Assembly (NCBI GenBank): GCA_001791645.1
Contig: MGFA01000001.1
Span: 42,085 to 80,345 of the forward strand
DNA from: Candidatus Uhrbacteria bacterium RIFOXYB12_FULL_58_10
GTDB taxonomy: Bacteria > Patescibacteriota > Patescibacteriia > UBA9934 > GWF2-40-263
Direction: 5' to 3'
DNA length: 38,261 bases
How positions within the stretch are numbered: position 1 is the first letter of the stretch; the number at the start of each line of letters is the position of its first letter. Below, one piece after another: positions 1 to 6,030 of the stretch. Below the pieces are notes generated by a model. The model did not search any database. It saw only the letters and a program-made list of their open reading frames with translations, and had not been told where the DNA came from. A program made the translations under genes and the position numbers.

Positions 1-650
1 ACCGAACGCGGAATGACGGATCGGAAAATCTTGTCCGGAAAAAATCGATACAATTCCTGTAACACCTCGTTCGACAGCCGCGTGCGCGAATCGTACATGG
101 TAATGACCGCGCCCATCACGCTTAATTCCGGCTTGATGTTTTCCTTGACCAGATTCACCGTGTTCATGAGCTGTCCGAGTCCTTCAAGCGCATAGTATTC
201 GGCCTGCACAGGAATAAGCACGGAGTCGGATGCAACCAGTCCGTTGATGGTCAACAGACCAAGCGTTGGCGGATTATCGATCAGGATGTAATCGTAATCG
301 TTGCGGATCTCAAGAAGCGCCTTACGCAAATAGTGCTCACGCTCCTCCACGTTCACGAGCTCCACGGACGCGCCAGAGAGCGCCTGGGTTGCCGGAATAA
401 CCTTCAGGCCCTGGTGCGAGGTCGCCATCACCACGTCGCGCATGGAACGTTCGCCAATGAGCCCCTCATAAATGCCATGCGGCAATTCCGCGTGCGCAAT
501 CCCAAGCCCGGAAGTCGCGTTAGCCTGTGGATCGAGATCGATCACCAGCACGAACTTTCCGATCTCAGCCAAATACGCGGCCAAATTCAAAGTCGTCGTG
601 GTTTTCCCCACCCCGCCCTTCTGGTTCACCACGGATACGATATGCGCCAT
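1..650 (-). CDS. parA: ParA/Soj-family chromosome partitioning ATPase (3' end outside window)
   Basis: The translation from ATG at 650 opens with a deviant Walker A motif, KGGVGKTT at residues 11-18, followed by a Walker A' segment (LVIDLDPQANAT) and a Walker B-like segment (YILIDNPPTLG). This is the MinD/ParA P-loop ATPase layout. Such proteins bind DNA non-specifically in the ATP state and, with ParB, move or segregate the origin region. 216 codons are visible of a usual 250-260, so only the C-terminus is lost at the window edge. No Shine-Dalgarno (SD) sequence precedes the start. A -10-like TATACT lies 12 bases upstream, so the mRNA would be leaderless or nearly so. A parB partner would be expected just beyond position 1. 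A non-Par member of the family is possible but less likely given the close match to Soj. Confidence 0.93.
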   Translation of the reverse strand, partial: MAHIVSVVNQKGGVGKTTTTLNLAAYLAEIGKFVLVIDLDPQANATSGLGIAHAELPHGIYEGLIGERSMRDVVMATSHQGLKVIPATQALSGASVELVNVEEREHYLRKALLEIRNDYDYILIDNPPTLGLLTINGLVASDSVLIPVQAEYYALEGLGQLMNTVNLVKENIKPELSVMGAVITMYDSRTRLSNEVLQELYRFFPDKIFRSVIPRS

Positions 651-662
651 ATGAACGCTCGC

Positions 663-668
663 AGTATA
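663..668 (-). promoter_or_regulatory. -10 element for parA
   Basis: Minus-strand TATACT lies 12 bases before the parA ATG, predicting a start of transcription about 0-6 bases before the codon. The only -35 candidate at a 17-base spacing is TTTTTG, which is the T-tract of the tRNA terminator next to it. Promoter strength is therefore uncertain. Confidence 0.5.
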
Positions 669-685
669 CCAAACGCATGCACAAA

Positions 686-717
686 CAAAAAGATCCGTCA
701 CGAGGACGGATCTTTTT
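686..717 (-). terminator. Rho-independent terminator after the initiator tRNA
   Basis: On the minus strand a perfect 11-bp stem (AAAGATCCGTC paired with GACGGATCTTT, 5-base loop) begins directly after the encoded CCA and runs into TTTTTGTTTG. It ends the tRNA transcription unit. The stem also has an A-tract on its other side, so it could act weakly in both directions. Confidence 0.9.
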
Positions 718-793
718 GGTTGCGGGGGCCGGATTTGAACCGGCGACCTCCAGGTTATGAGCCTGGCGAGCTGCCTGGCTGCTCTACCCCGCG
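717..793 (-). tRNA. Initiator tRNA-fMet (CAU)
   Basis: 77 bases including an encoded CCA (717-719). The cloverleaf has a 7-bp acceptor stem with the C1:A72 mismatch that marks bacterial initiators for formylation, D-stem GAGC/GCTC, anticodon loop CTCATAA and T-loop TTCAAAT. The three anticodon-stem pairs nearest the loop read A29-U41, G30-C40, G31-C39 instead of the usual three G-C pairs. The C1:A72 mismatch and overall match to bacterial initiators make the identity secure. No convincing promoter lies in the 45 bases upstream, so it is probably co-transcribed with the tRNA at 839-915. Confidence 0.95.
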
Positions 794-838
794 GCCTATG
801 CCCATACAGGCACACGCCGCGAGGCATTGCGGATCTCT

Positions 839-915
839 TGGTAGCTGGGGCCGGAATTGAACCGGCGACCTAGGGCTTATGAGTCCCTCGCTCTAACCAA
901 CTGAGCTACCCAGCC
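839..915 (-). tRNA. tRNA with CAU anticodon, elongator Met (Ile2 possible)
   Basis: 77 bases with encoded CCA (839-841). The body begins GGCTGGG and has discriminator A73. The anticodon loop is CTCATAA, so the anticodon is CAU. The start and D-arm resemble elongator tRNA-Met, but a CAU tRNA can also be tRNA-Ile2 if TilS converts C34 to lysidine, and the sequence alone does not settle this. Two oddities: an A31-G39 mismatch closes the anticodon stem, and the acceptor opens with G1-U72. The T-stem GCCGG/CCGGC equals that of the neighbouring initiator tRNA. Confidence 0.9.
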
Positions 916-928
916 CCGATGTGTCAGG

Positions 929-957
929 ATGATATCACTAGTCCCTTGCCTTGGCAA
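929..957 (-). promoter_or_regulatory. Promoter of the CAU tRNA pair
   Basis: Minus strand TTGCCA (952-957), 17-base spacer, TATCAT (929-934), then 13 bases to the mature 5' end at 915. The -35 box sits inside the perfect 8-bp palindrome at 943-960. Confidence 0.75.
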
Positions 958-960
958 GGG
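943..960. repeat. Perfect inverted repeat over the tRNA promoter
   Basis: CCCTTGCC and GGCAAGGG separated by two bases. It covers the -35 box and part of the spacer of the CAU tRNA promoter, so it could be an operator, or part of the end of the upstream tRNA-Leu unit. It has no T-tract of its own. Confidence 0.6.
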
Positions 961-972
961 CTTTCCTTCGTC

Positions 973-1012
973 AAAAACTGTTTAATTTTGATGGCAAAAT
1001 AAAACGGTTTTT
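973..1012 (-). terminator. Terminator after tRNA-Leu
   Basis: On the minus strand, directly after the tRNA-Leu CCA, a long A/T-rich stem (AAAAAC/GTTTTT, GTTT/AAAC, ATTTTG/CAAAAT with two mismatches) ends in TTTTTG. Its position and T-tract fit an intrinsic terminator, although the stem is poor in G-C. Confidence 0.65.
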
Positions 1013-1098
1013 GGTGCCGCGGGAGGGAATCGAACCCTCAAGCCCTTGCAGGCACGGGATTTTGAGTCCCGCGCGTATACCAGTTCCGCCACCGCGGC
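1012..1098 (-). tRNA. tRNA-Leu (CAA)
   Basis: 87 bases with encoded CCA (1012-1014). The acceptor stem GCCGCGG pairs fully. The anticodon loop CTCAAAA gives CAA, and a long class II variable arm follows, as expected for leucine. The T-loop is TTCGATT. It is the first tRNA of the minus-strand group and has its own promoter and terminator. Confidence 0.96.
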
Positions 1099-1108
1099 AA
1101 GCGACAAG

Positions 1109-1137
1109 ATCATAACAGGACATTGACATTTTGCCAA
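1109..1137 (-). promoter_or_regulatory. tRNA-Leu promoter
   Basis: Minus strand TTGGCA (1132-1137), 17-base spacer, TATGAT (1109-1114) with an upstream TG (extended -10), then 10 bases to the mature tRNA end at 1098. It overlaps the divergent promoter at 1123-1151. Confidence 0.8.
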
Positions 1138-1151
1138 GAAAGACATAGGTT
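1123..1151 (+). promoter_or_regulatory. Promoter of the secreted protein gene at 1171
   Basis: Consensus -35 TTGACA (1123-1128), 17-base spacer, TAGGTT (1146-1151). Transcription would start near 1158, leaving a short leader that contains the SD AAGGAG. Confidence 0.65.
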
Positions 1152-1170
1152 CTTATCCAAGGAGTGAACC

Positions 1171-1695
1171 ATGCGTACCATCACGGCGTTCTTTCTGGCA
1201 GCCCTCTTTGCGGGAAGCGCATCCGCGAAGCCGGTCGTGGATGACTTTCACACGTATGGCGATCCCGACGCCTACTGTCGCGCCGAGGAGTTCGGCACCG
1301 CGATCGGATGGTCGGAGCCCAATCCCTGGACGGACACGCTCCTGTGTCTCAACGACGAAGGGCTTCGAGAGATCACGGCCCCGCGGCTCGGCGGCACGCC
1401 CACGGTCATCCTGATCGTGGGCACGGCCAGCATCCCGCAGGCCTCAACATGGATCGCGCGATTCAACGGAGACCAGCGGGTCGAACTCGCCGATGCGATC
1501 GGCAACGGATGCCTCGACGGGTCCATGCCATTCGCCGTCATCCCAACCGAGGCGGACGTGTACCAGACTGGCGCGACAATCAGGCGCGGGTTGCGTCTGT
1601 GCGCCAAGGACGGTAACCTTGTCGCCTACCGCGATGACGCGGTGGGCAGTATCGTGGAAACCTTCCGGATCCCGAACGTCGCGATCATGCGCTGA
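1171..1695 (+). CDS. Small secreted protein of unknown function
   Basis: 174 aa, not recognised. Residues 1-19 form a classic Sec signal peptide: MRT, a hydrophobic core, then SASA with cleavage expected before K20. The mature chain has four cysteines (in YCRA, LLCLN, NGCLDG and LRLCAK), which would allow two disulfides outside the membrane. The start is firm: AAGGAG sits 6 bases before the ATG, behind a TTGACA promoter. A terminator follows 15 bases after the stop, so it is a single-gene unit, divergent from tRNA-Leu. It is one of four plus-strand unknown genes here that have a strong SD, unlike most monocistronic neighbours. Function cannot be named. Confidence 0.85.
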   Translation: MRTITAFFLAALFAGSASAKPVVDDFHTYGDPDAYCRAEEFGTAIGWSEPNPWTDTLLCLNDEGLREITAPRLGGTPTVILIVGTASIPQASTWIARFNGDQRVELADAIGNGCLDGSMPFAVIPTEADVYQTGATIRRGLRLCAKDGNLVAYRDDAVGSIVETFRIPNVAIMR

Positions 1696-1710
1696 TCGTC
1701 CGTTCCGTCA

Positions 1711-1734
1711 GAGGACCGCCTGGTCCTTCTTTTT
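1711..1734 (+). terminator. Terminator of the secreted protein gene
   Basis: Stem AGGACC (712-717 of the kilobase, i.e. 1712-1717) with GGTCCT (1722-1727), loop GCCT, followed by a T-rich tract. Confidence 0.88.
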
Positions 1735-1735
1735 A

Positions 1736-1764
1736 TTGCACTGAATCGACAAATATGCTATCTT
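1736..1764 (+). promoter_or_regulatory. Promoter of the membrane hydrolase-like gene
   Basis: TTGCAC (1736-1741), 17 bases, TATCTT (1759-1764). The ATG at 1776 lies 11 bases after the -10, which predicts a leader of only a few bases. It abuts the T-tract of the preceding terminator. Confidence 0.5.
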
Positions 1765-1775
1765 TTTGTCGTATT

Positions 1776-2240
1776 ATGACCCTGACCACGCACGCGACAT
1801 TGGGGGCCGTCATTGGAAAAGCATTCGGAAATCCGGTCCTCGCCTTCGTTTTCGGTTTTGTCTCCCACTTTCTCATCGACATGGTCCCACACGGGGACAC
1901 GGGCATTTCGGACAACTTTCGCGTTCACAAACGACGTCAAAAACAGGCCGTGGCCTACGTGGTCGTCGACGCCATCGTCGCGCTTCTGTTCGTGCTTCTC
2001 CTTGCCAACACCCGCGACATCGACTCCATGCGCACATTCACATGGGGAATCATAGGCGGTGTGCTTCCCGACCTGATCGTCGGGCTATACGAGGTGACGA
2101 AGACACCGCTTTTGCGGTGGTTCAACGTGCTGCATTTCTTCTTCCACGATTATTTCGTCAAGCGCCGTGGCGAGGTTCCCCTCTATTATGCGCTCCTTGC
2201 CCAAATCGTCCTTATCGCGTACTTGCAGACAAAGTTGTAA
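1776..2240 (+). CDS. Membrane-bound metal-dependent hydrolase-like protein (YdjM/DUF457-like)
   Basis: 154 aa from ATG 1776. I chose this start over the ATG at 1755 because it fits the -10 and begins with the family-like T-H-A motif. The N-terminal THATLGAVIG and the SHFLIDMVPHGD segment put conserved His and Asp residues at the start of hydrophobic helices, as in the LexA-binding inner-membrane hydrolase-like family (PF04307 type). About four membrane segments are visible, including VVVDAIVALLFVLLL and a C-terminal ALLAQIVLIAYL. Substrate unknown. The 3' end overlaps the convergent glycosyltransferase gene by 29 bases, and I see no terminator between them. Family assignment is by motif recollection and is moderate. 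Confidence 0.7.
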   Translation: MTLTTHATLGAVIGKAFGNPVLAFVFGFVSHFLIDMVPHGDTGISDNFRVHKRRQKQAVAYVVVDAIVALLFVLLLANTRDIDSMRTFTWGIIGGVLPDLIVGLYEVTKTPLLRWFNVLHFFFHDYFVKRRGEVPLYYALLAQIVLIAYLQTKL

Positions 2241-3279
2241 TCACGTCCAGAATCTCAGAAGCCGCGCGTTCCCAGGTGAATTGGTCCGCGCGGTTTTTTG
2301 CTTGCGCGGTCATCTCCCGCATCGCATCCGGCAGCATGACGCATTGCGCGAGGGCGAGCGCCATTTGCTCGACGTCATCCGGCTCCACGTACATGGCCGC
2401 ATCCCCGCACACTTCCGGCAATGCCCCGCGGTTCGACGCAATCACCGGAAGCCCGGCTGCCATTGCCTCTAGGGCTGGAAGGCCGAATCCTTCGTACCAG
2501 GACGGAAAAAAAAGACAGACGGCTTGCGCATACAAGGATTGCTTCTCCCCTTCCGTCACGTACCCGAGCAGACGCACCACGTCCTCTCCGGCCTTTTTTC
2601 TCCATGCGTCGTTCGTCTGGAAAATTGCCTCCAGAATTTCTTCCGACTTCCAGCCTACCTTTCCAGCCAAAGCGAACCTTGCCGTCGCGGATCGCTCCGG
2701 ATGCATGCGCAAAAAAGTATCGAACGCGGCAACGGCGTTTACCAGGTTCTTCCTCGGCTCAATCGTTCCCACGAACAATACCGTCTCATGACGGCTGGTT
2801 TGTGCCATTTGACAGACATCAACCGCCGGATAAACGACACGTACTTTTGATGCGACCCCAGGAAACAGCCTGGCAATTTGATCGCGCGTGGCTTCGGAGA
2901 CCGCGATAATCGCATCCGCGCGCCGAATGGATCGCACCGCATTGTCCAACATTTTGTGTTGGAATCCTTTGTGCGGAAACCATTCGGGATGCTCATACAC
3001 GGCCAAGTCATGGACCACGATCACTGATCGGCCAAGCCATCCAAGCGGAATTTGTCCCGATGGACAGAACAAAATGTCCGCGCCAAACAGATAAGCACGG
3101 AGGGCGACGGACAGGTGTCGCGAAAAGATTGGCAGGCGGCCGATCGGCAAAGCGACAAAGATGAGATCCGGGGCAGCCGCAACGAGCGCGGAAGAAATCA
3201 TCCGCGTATACTGTTCAATGCCGGCACCAGGACTCCCGTCCCGTGCGCGCAGCGTCGTTCCGTCGATGGCAATCTTCAC
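2212..3279 (-). CDS. GT-B glycosyltransferase, family 4 type
   Basis: 355 aa from GTG 3279. The frame stays open far upstream, but the protein proper starts at VKIAIDGTTL, and the GTGA overlap with the stop of the preceding gene (TGA 3278-3276) shows translational coupling. The C-terminal half is a Glycos_transf_1 domain: FVGTIEPRKNL at about 169-179 and EGFGLPALEAMAAGLPVIAS at 263-282, containing the nucleotide-sugar-binding glutamates. The N-terminal half has GAGIEQYTR, typical of mannosyl- or rhamnosyltransferase-like enzymes. It would transfer a sugar from a nucleotide-sugar donor to an envelope glycan or lipid. Donor and acceptor cannot be read from sequence. It is the last gene of the asnS operon. 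Confidence 0.9.
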   Translation of the reverse strand: MKIAIDGTTLRARDGSPGAGIEQYTRMISSALVAAAPDLIFVALPIGRLPIFSRHLSVALRAYLFGADILFCPSGQIPLGWLGRSVIVVHDLAVYEHPEWFPHKGFQHKMLDNAVRSIRRADAIIAVSEATRDQIARLFPGVASKVRVVYPAVDVCQMAQTSRHETVLFVGTIEPRKNLVNAVAAFDTFLRMHPERSATARFALAGKVGWKSEEILEAIFQTNDAWRKKAGEDVVRLLGYVTEGEKQSLYAQAVCLFFPSWYEGFGLPALEAMAAGLPVIASNRGALPEVCGDAAMYVEPDDVEQMALALAQCVMLPDAMREMTAQAKNRADQFTWERAASEILDVITTLSASTR

Positions 3280-3755
3280 AAGAACGAAGCGTACGCGCCC
3301 AGCGTTCCCGTCGTAATGGCCAGGACAACGAGCCCGGCAGCGAGCACGCCCACGGCAATGCCCGGAATCGAATACCTCGGGCGAATCGCAAACAAGACGG
3401 CAAGAATCGAGGCTGTCCACGCGCCCGTTCCGGGAAGCGGGATACAAACGAACGCGGCAATCACAACCATCCCCGCACGCTCGAACGTTTGGCCGTGCTT
3501 GCGCCGAAGGCGTAGAAAATATGCGTCCAGGACGCGATGCGCCCATGTCCAATGCCGCGAAGTCCACCGAACCACGGGAGGCAAGAGCCAAAGGATGAAG
3601 GGAACCGGGATGAGGTTCCCAATCACGGAAAACACGTAGGCCGGTCCCACGCCTAGTCCAAACGTACCGATGGCAATCGGCAACGCGGCGCGCAATTCGG
3701 TCAATGGCAACGCGGCCAAGGCCACGGTCAGAAGTTCGGGAGATACTTCGGTCAT
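3276..3755 (-). CDS. Small multi-drug export family membrane protein
   Basis: 159 aa with four or five hydrophobic segments. The N-terminal pattern LTELRAALPIAIG, then G-P-A-Y and a GNLIPVPFILWLLP segment, matches the putative small multi-drug export family (PF06695, COG2426). Experimental support for drug export by that family is thin, so the family name should not be taken as function. Both ends overlap their neighbours by four bases: ATGA with the carboxypeptidase upstream and GTGA with the glycosyltransferase downstream. The three genes are therefore translationally coupled, which hints at an envelope-related role. Confidence 0.8.
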   Translation of the reverse strand: MTEVSPELLTVALAALPLTELRAALPIAIGTFGLGVGPAYVFSVIGNLIPVPFILWLLPPVVRWTSRHWTWAHRVLDAYFLRLRRKHGQTFERAGMVVIAAFVCIPLPGTGAWTASILAVLFAIRPRYSIPGIAVGVLAAGLVVLAITTGTLGAYASFL

Positions 3756-4753
3756 AATGGGAAAGATGTCGCATCGGATTCATCGGGCCACTGGAACGCC
3801 TTGTAGGCCCACGCGGCAAGCGCCTTCACGTCCTGAAAACGACCGGTAATCGTCTCGGATCCAAGCACGACCACGATAATTTCGTGCACGTCATTTTCCG
3901 AAACAAGCGAGCCCAGACAGTATCCGGCTTCTGGCAAAAATCCCGTTTTCCCCCCGATGATCTTATACGGAGATTGGTTTAAAAAACTATGAAGGAGGTC
4001 GTCCGTCGTTCGAATGGAATACATGCGTCCGGAAGAACCTTGAAATGTGACCGCAAAGAGCTGGGTGGCCTCCCTGATCGCATCGACCTTCATGGCCTCG
4101 TCAATCAGCCGGACGACGTCTGGTGCGATGGAACGATTCTCCGGGGAAAGGCCGGTCGGATCGTAAAACGTCGTCGCACGCATGCCAATTTCGGCGGCAA
4201 CCTCGTTCATACGACCAACAAAGTCTCCCTCGCTCATGCCAGAAAGCCTCATAAGCGATACCGTCGCCGAATTGTCGGATCCGACCAAGCTTGCCCGAAG
4301 CAGGTCTCCGATCGTCACGACATCACCGACGGAGATATGCTGAACGCCGCCGGCCCGCACGTCGCTCGCCGCAATCGCCGCGGGTGAAGTCAGGTCAGGA
4401 TTTCCCCGAAGAAATACGAAGGCGGTCATGAGCTTGGTGATGCTTCCAATCGAACGCGGTTCTTCCCCGTTCTTTTCATACAGCACGAATCCGGTCGCGC
4501 GATCTACCACCACGGCGCTTACAGCCGAGGTCACGACGCCAACGCTCGTCGAATCCACTTTGGTGGGAGCGCGGTTCGCATCAGGGGCAGAAGGCAGCCG
4601 GCGATGCAAAAGGGCCAGCGCGTCATAGGCGCCGGATTGTCTCATTTCCGCGGCCGGAAGCGTGGCGTAGCGCTCAATCATCCCGGCATCGGACGGGTAC
4701 AATTGCAACAGCGTCGTCGCGAGCATCAGTTGTACCATCAGACGGATCACCAC
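3752..4753 (-). CDS. D-alanyl-D-alanine carboxypeptidase (peptidase S11)
   Basis: 333 aa. All three penicillin-binding motifs are present: SITK at 104-107 (acylating Ser104 and Lys107), SDN at 159-161 and KTG at 269-271. Family S11 enzymes (DacA/PBP5-like) trim the terminal D-Ala from peptidoglycan stem peptides outside the membrane. A hydrophobic N-terminus (about residues 4-20) would be the export signal or anchor. The start is GTG 4753; an internal ATG at 4738 is an alternative. There is no clear C-terminal amphipathic anchor after the catalytic domain. It lies 11 bases after scpB. Confidence 0.92.
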   Translation of the reverse strand: MVIRLMVQLMLATTLLQLYPSDAGMIERYATLPAAEMRQSGAYDALALLHRRLPSAPDANRAPTKVDSTSVGVVTSAVSAVVVDRATGFVLYEKNGEEPRSIGSITKLMTAFVFLRGNPDLTSPAAIAASDVRAGGVQHISVGDVVTIGDLLRASLVGSDNSATVSLMRLSGMSEGDFVGRMNEVAAEIGMRATTFYDPTGLSPENRSIAPDVVRLIDEAMKVDAIREATQLFAVTFQGSSGRMYSIRTTDDLLHSFLNQSPYKIIGGKTGFLPEAGYCLGSLVSENDVHEIIVVVLGSETITGRFQDVKALAAWAYKAFQWPDESDATSFPL

Positions 4754-4764
4754 AAGAAATGTCG

Positions 4765-5313
4765 TTAGGCCTCCGAATCGCCAAGCGACTCCATGAGCTC
4801 CGTGATTTTTTCGCTTTGATGCAACTCATCGAAGTCCGGCAGTTCCGAAAGATCATGTAATCCGAGATGCCGAACGAAATTCGTGGACACCGTATATACG
4901 GGCTGCAAGCGTTCGACATCGTCCATCTCGTCAATCAGCCCACGCATGAGCAGGTTACGAATGATGAGCGTGCAGTTCACCCCGCGAATCTGCTCGATTT
5001 CCGGCTTTGTAATCGGCCCACGATACGCGATGATCGTCAGCGTCTCGACGGATGGGCGCGTCAGCTCTCCAGACGTTTCCTCCCTAAGAAGCGCCGCGAT
5101 GAGTTCCGTCTGCGACGGATTGGTCACAAATTGAATTTTCCCCTCATGTTCGACGATATGAATCCCCGAAGTCTCGACATTAAATCGTTCCTTCACGCTC
5201 GCAATTGCCTCATGAAGTACCTCATCAGAAACAGAAAGGATTTTTTTCAGCGACGAAATCGCGATCGGCTTCGAAGACGCGAACAGAATCGATTCAAGGG
5301 AAGTGAGGATCAT
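4765..5313 (-). CDS. scpB: Segregation and condensation protein B
   Basis: 182 aa, the usual length. Two winged-helix domains are recognisable: SLESILFASSKPIAI at the start and the very characteristic ETLTIIAYRGPITKPEIEQIRG near the middle. ScpB dimers bind ScpA and, with SMC, form the bacterial condensin that organises the nucleoid. The C-terminal tail is short and acidic. It lies 13 bases downstream of scpA. The SMC gene is not in the window. Confidence 0.94.
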   Translation of the reverse strand: MILTSLESILFASSKPIAISSLKKILSVSDEVLHEAIASVKERFNVETSGIHIVEHEGKIQFVTNPSQTELIAALLREETSGELTRPSVETLTIIAYRGPITKPEIEQIRGVNCTLIIRNLLMRGLIDEMDDVERLQPVYTVSTNFVRHLGLHDLSELPDFDELHQSEKITELMESLGDSEA

Positions 5314-5326
5314 AGAAATGTCTTCG

Positions 5327-6028
5327 CTACTCAGTCGCTTTCGTGATCACGATATCGTTAAATGTCTCCCCTTGCACGGCCTTCACGATGCGTTGTTTCA
5401 TGAGTTCCAGAAGCGCAAGGAAGCTCACGACCACGTCCACCTTGGACGCGGCGCCACCGACCATGTCGCGGAAGACCAGATGCGACCGCTCGACAATGGC
5501 ATCGCGCAGCTGTGTCATGCGCTCCTGCACGGATACGACGCGCGCGAGTGACGCTCTCTTCAGGGCGAAGAACGGTTCGAGCCGTTTCAAAAGCGATTGA
5601 AAGGCCTCCTGGAGCACGCCCGGCGAAACCTCCGAGGGAGGAAGAAACTCCCTGGTCTTCACAAGCACGGTCTTTTCGCGGGGGAACATGATTTTCTCGG
5701 AGAGGTACAGCGACTCAATCGCGTGTGACGCATCCACGAACTGCTTGTACATGCGCAGCTGATCCGCAAGCTTGGTCCCGTCATCCTCGTCATCGAGCTG
5801 CAACTGCGGCAGAATCGCCCGCGACTTGATGAGCAAGAGTTTGGTCGCGACCACGAGAAAATCCGCCAGCTCCTCCGGGGGAACGTCATGCGCATCCATG
5901 TGCTTCAGGAAGCCCTCGGTGACGCGCGCAAGCGACACTTCGGTAATCGGAAGCTTCTCCCCCTCGATCAGCTCAAGAAGCAGTTGCAGCGGTCCGGAGA
6001 ATTGTTCGAGCTTGATTTCGAAGGACAC
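5327..6028 (-). CDS. scpA: Segregation and condensation protein A (kleisin)
   Basis: 233 aa from GTG 6028, two bases after the aspS stop. The N-terminal FSGPLQLLLELIEGEKLPITEV and the following ADFLVVATKLLLIKSR are hallmark ScpA segments, which bind the SMC neck and ScpB. A C-terminal winged-helix-like part (VVSFLALLELMKQRIV) would contact the other SMC head. The length is at the short end for the family (about 230-260). Being co-transcribed with aspS and asnS ties condensin dosage to translation genes; that link is inference. Confidence 0.94.
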   Translation of the reverse strand: MSFEIKLEQFSGPLQLLLELIEGEKLPITEVSLARVTEGFLKHMDAHDVPPEELADFLVVATKLLLIKSRAILPQLQLDDEDDGTKLADQLRMYKQFVDASHAIESLYLSEKIMFPREKTVLVKTREFLPPSEVSPGVLQEAFQSLLKRLEPFFALKRASLARVVSVQERMTQLRDAIVERSHLVFRDMVGGAASKVDVVVSFLALLELMKQRIVKAVQGETFNDIVITKATE

Positions 6029-6030
6029 AG

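Noticed and set aside
1766-2791. 341-codon plus-strand open frame
   Set aside because: It overlaps the membrane hydrolase-like gene and the 3' part of the glycosyltransferase, has no start signal, and its translation is low-complexity Arg/Ser-rich antisense sequence.
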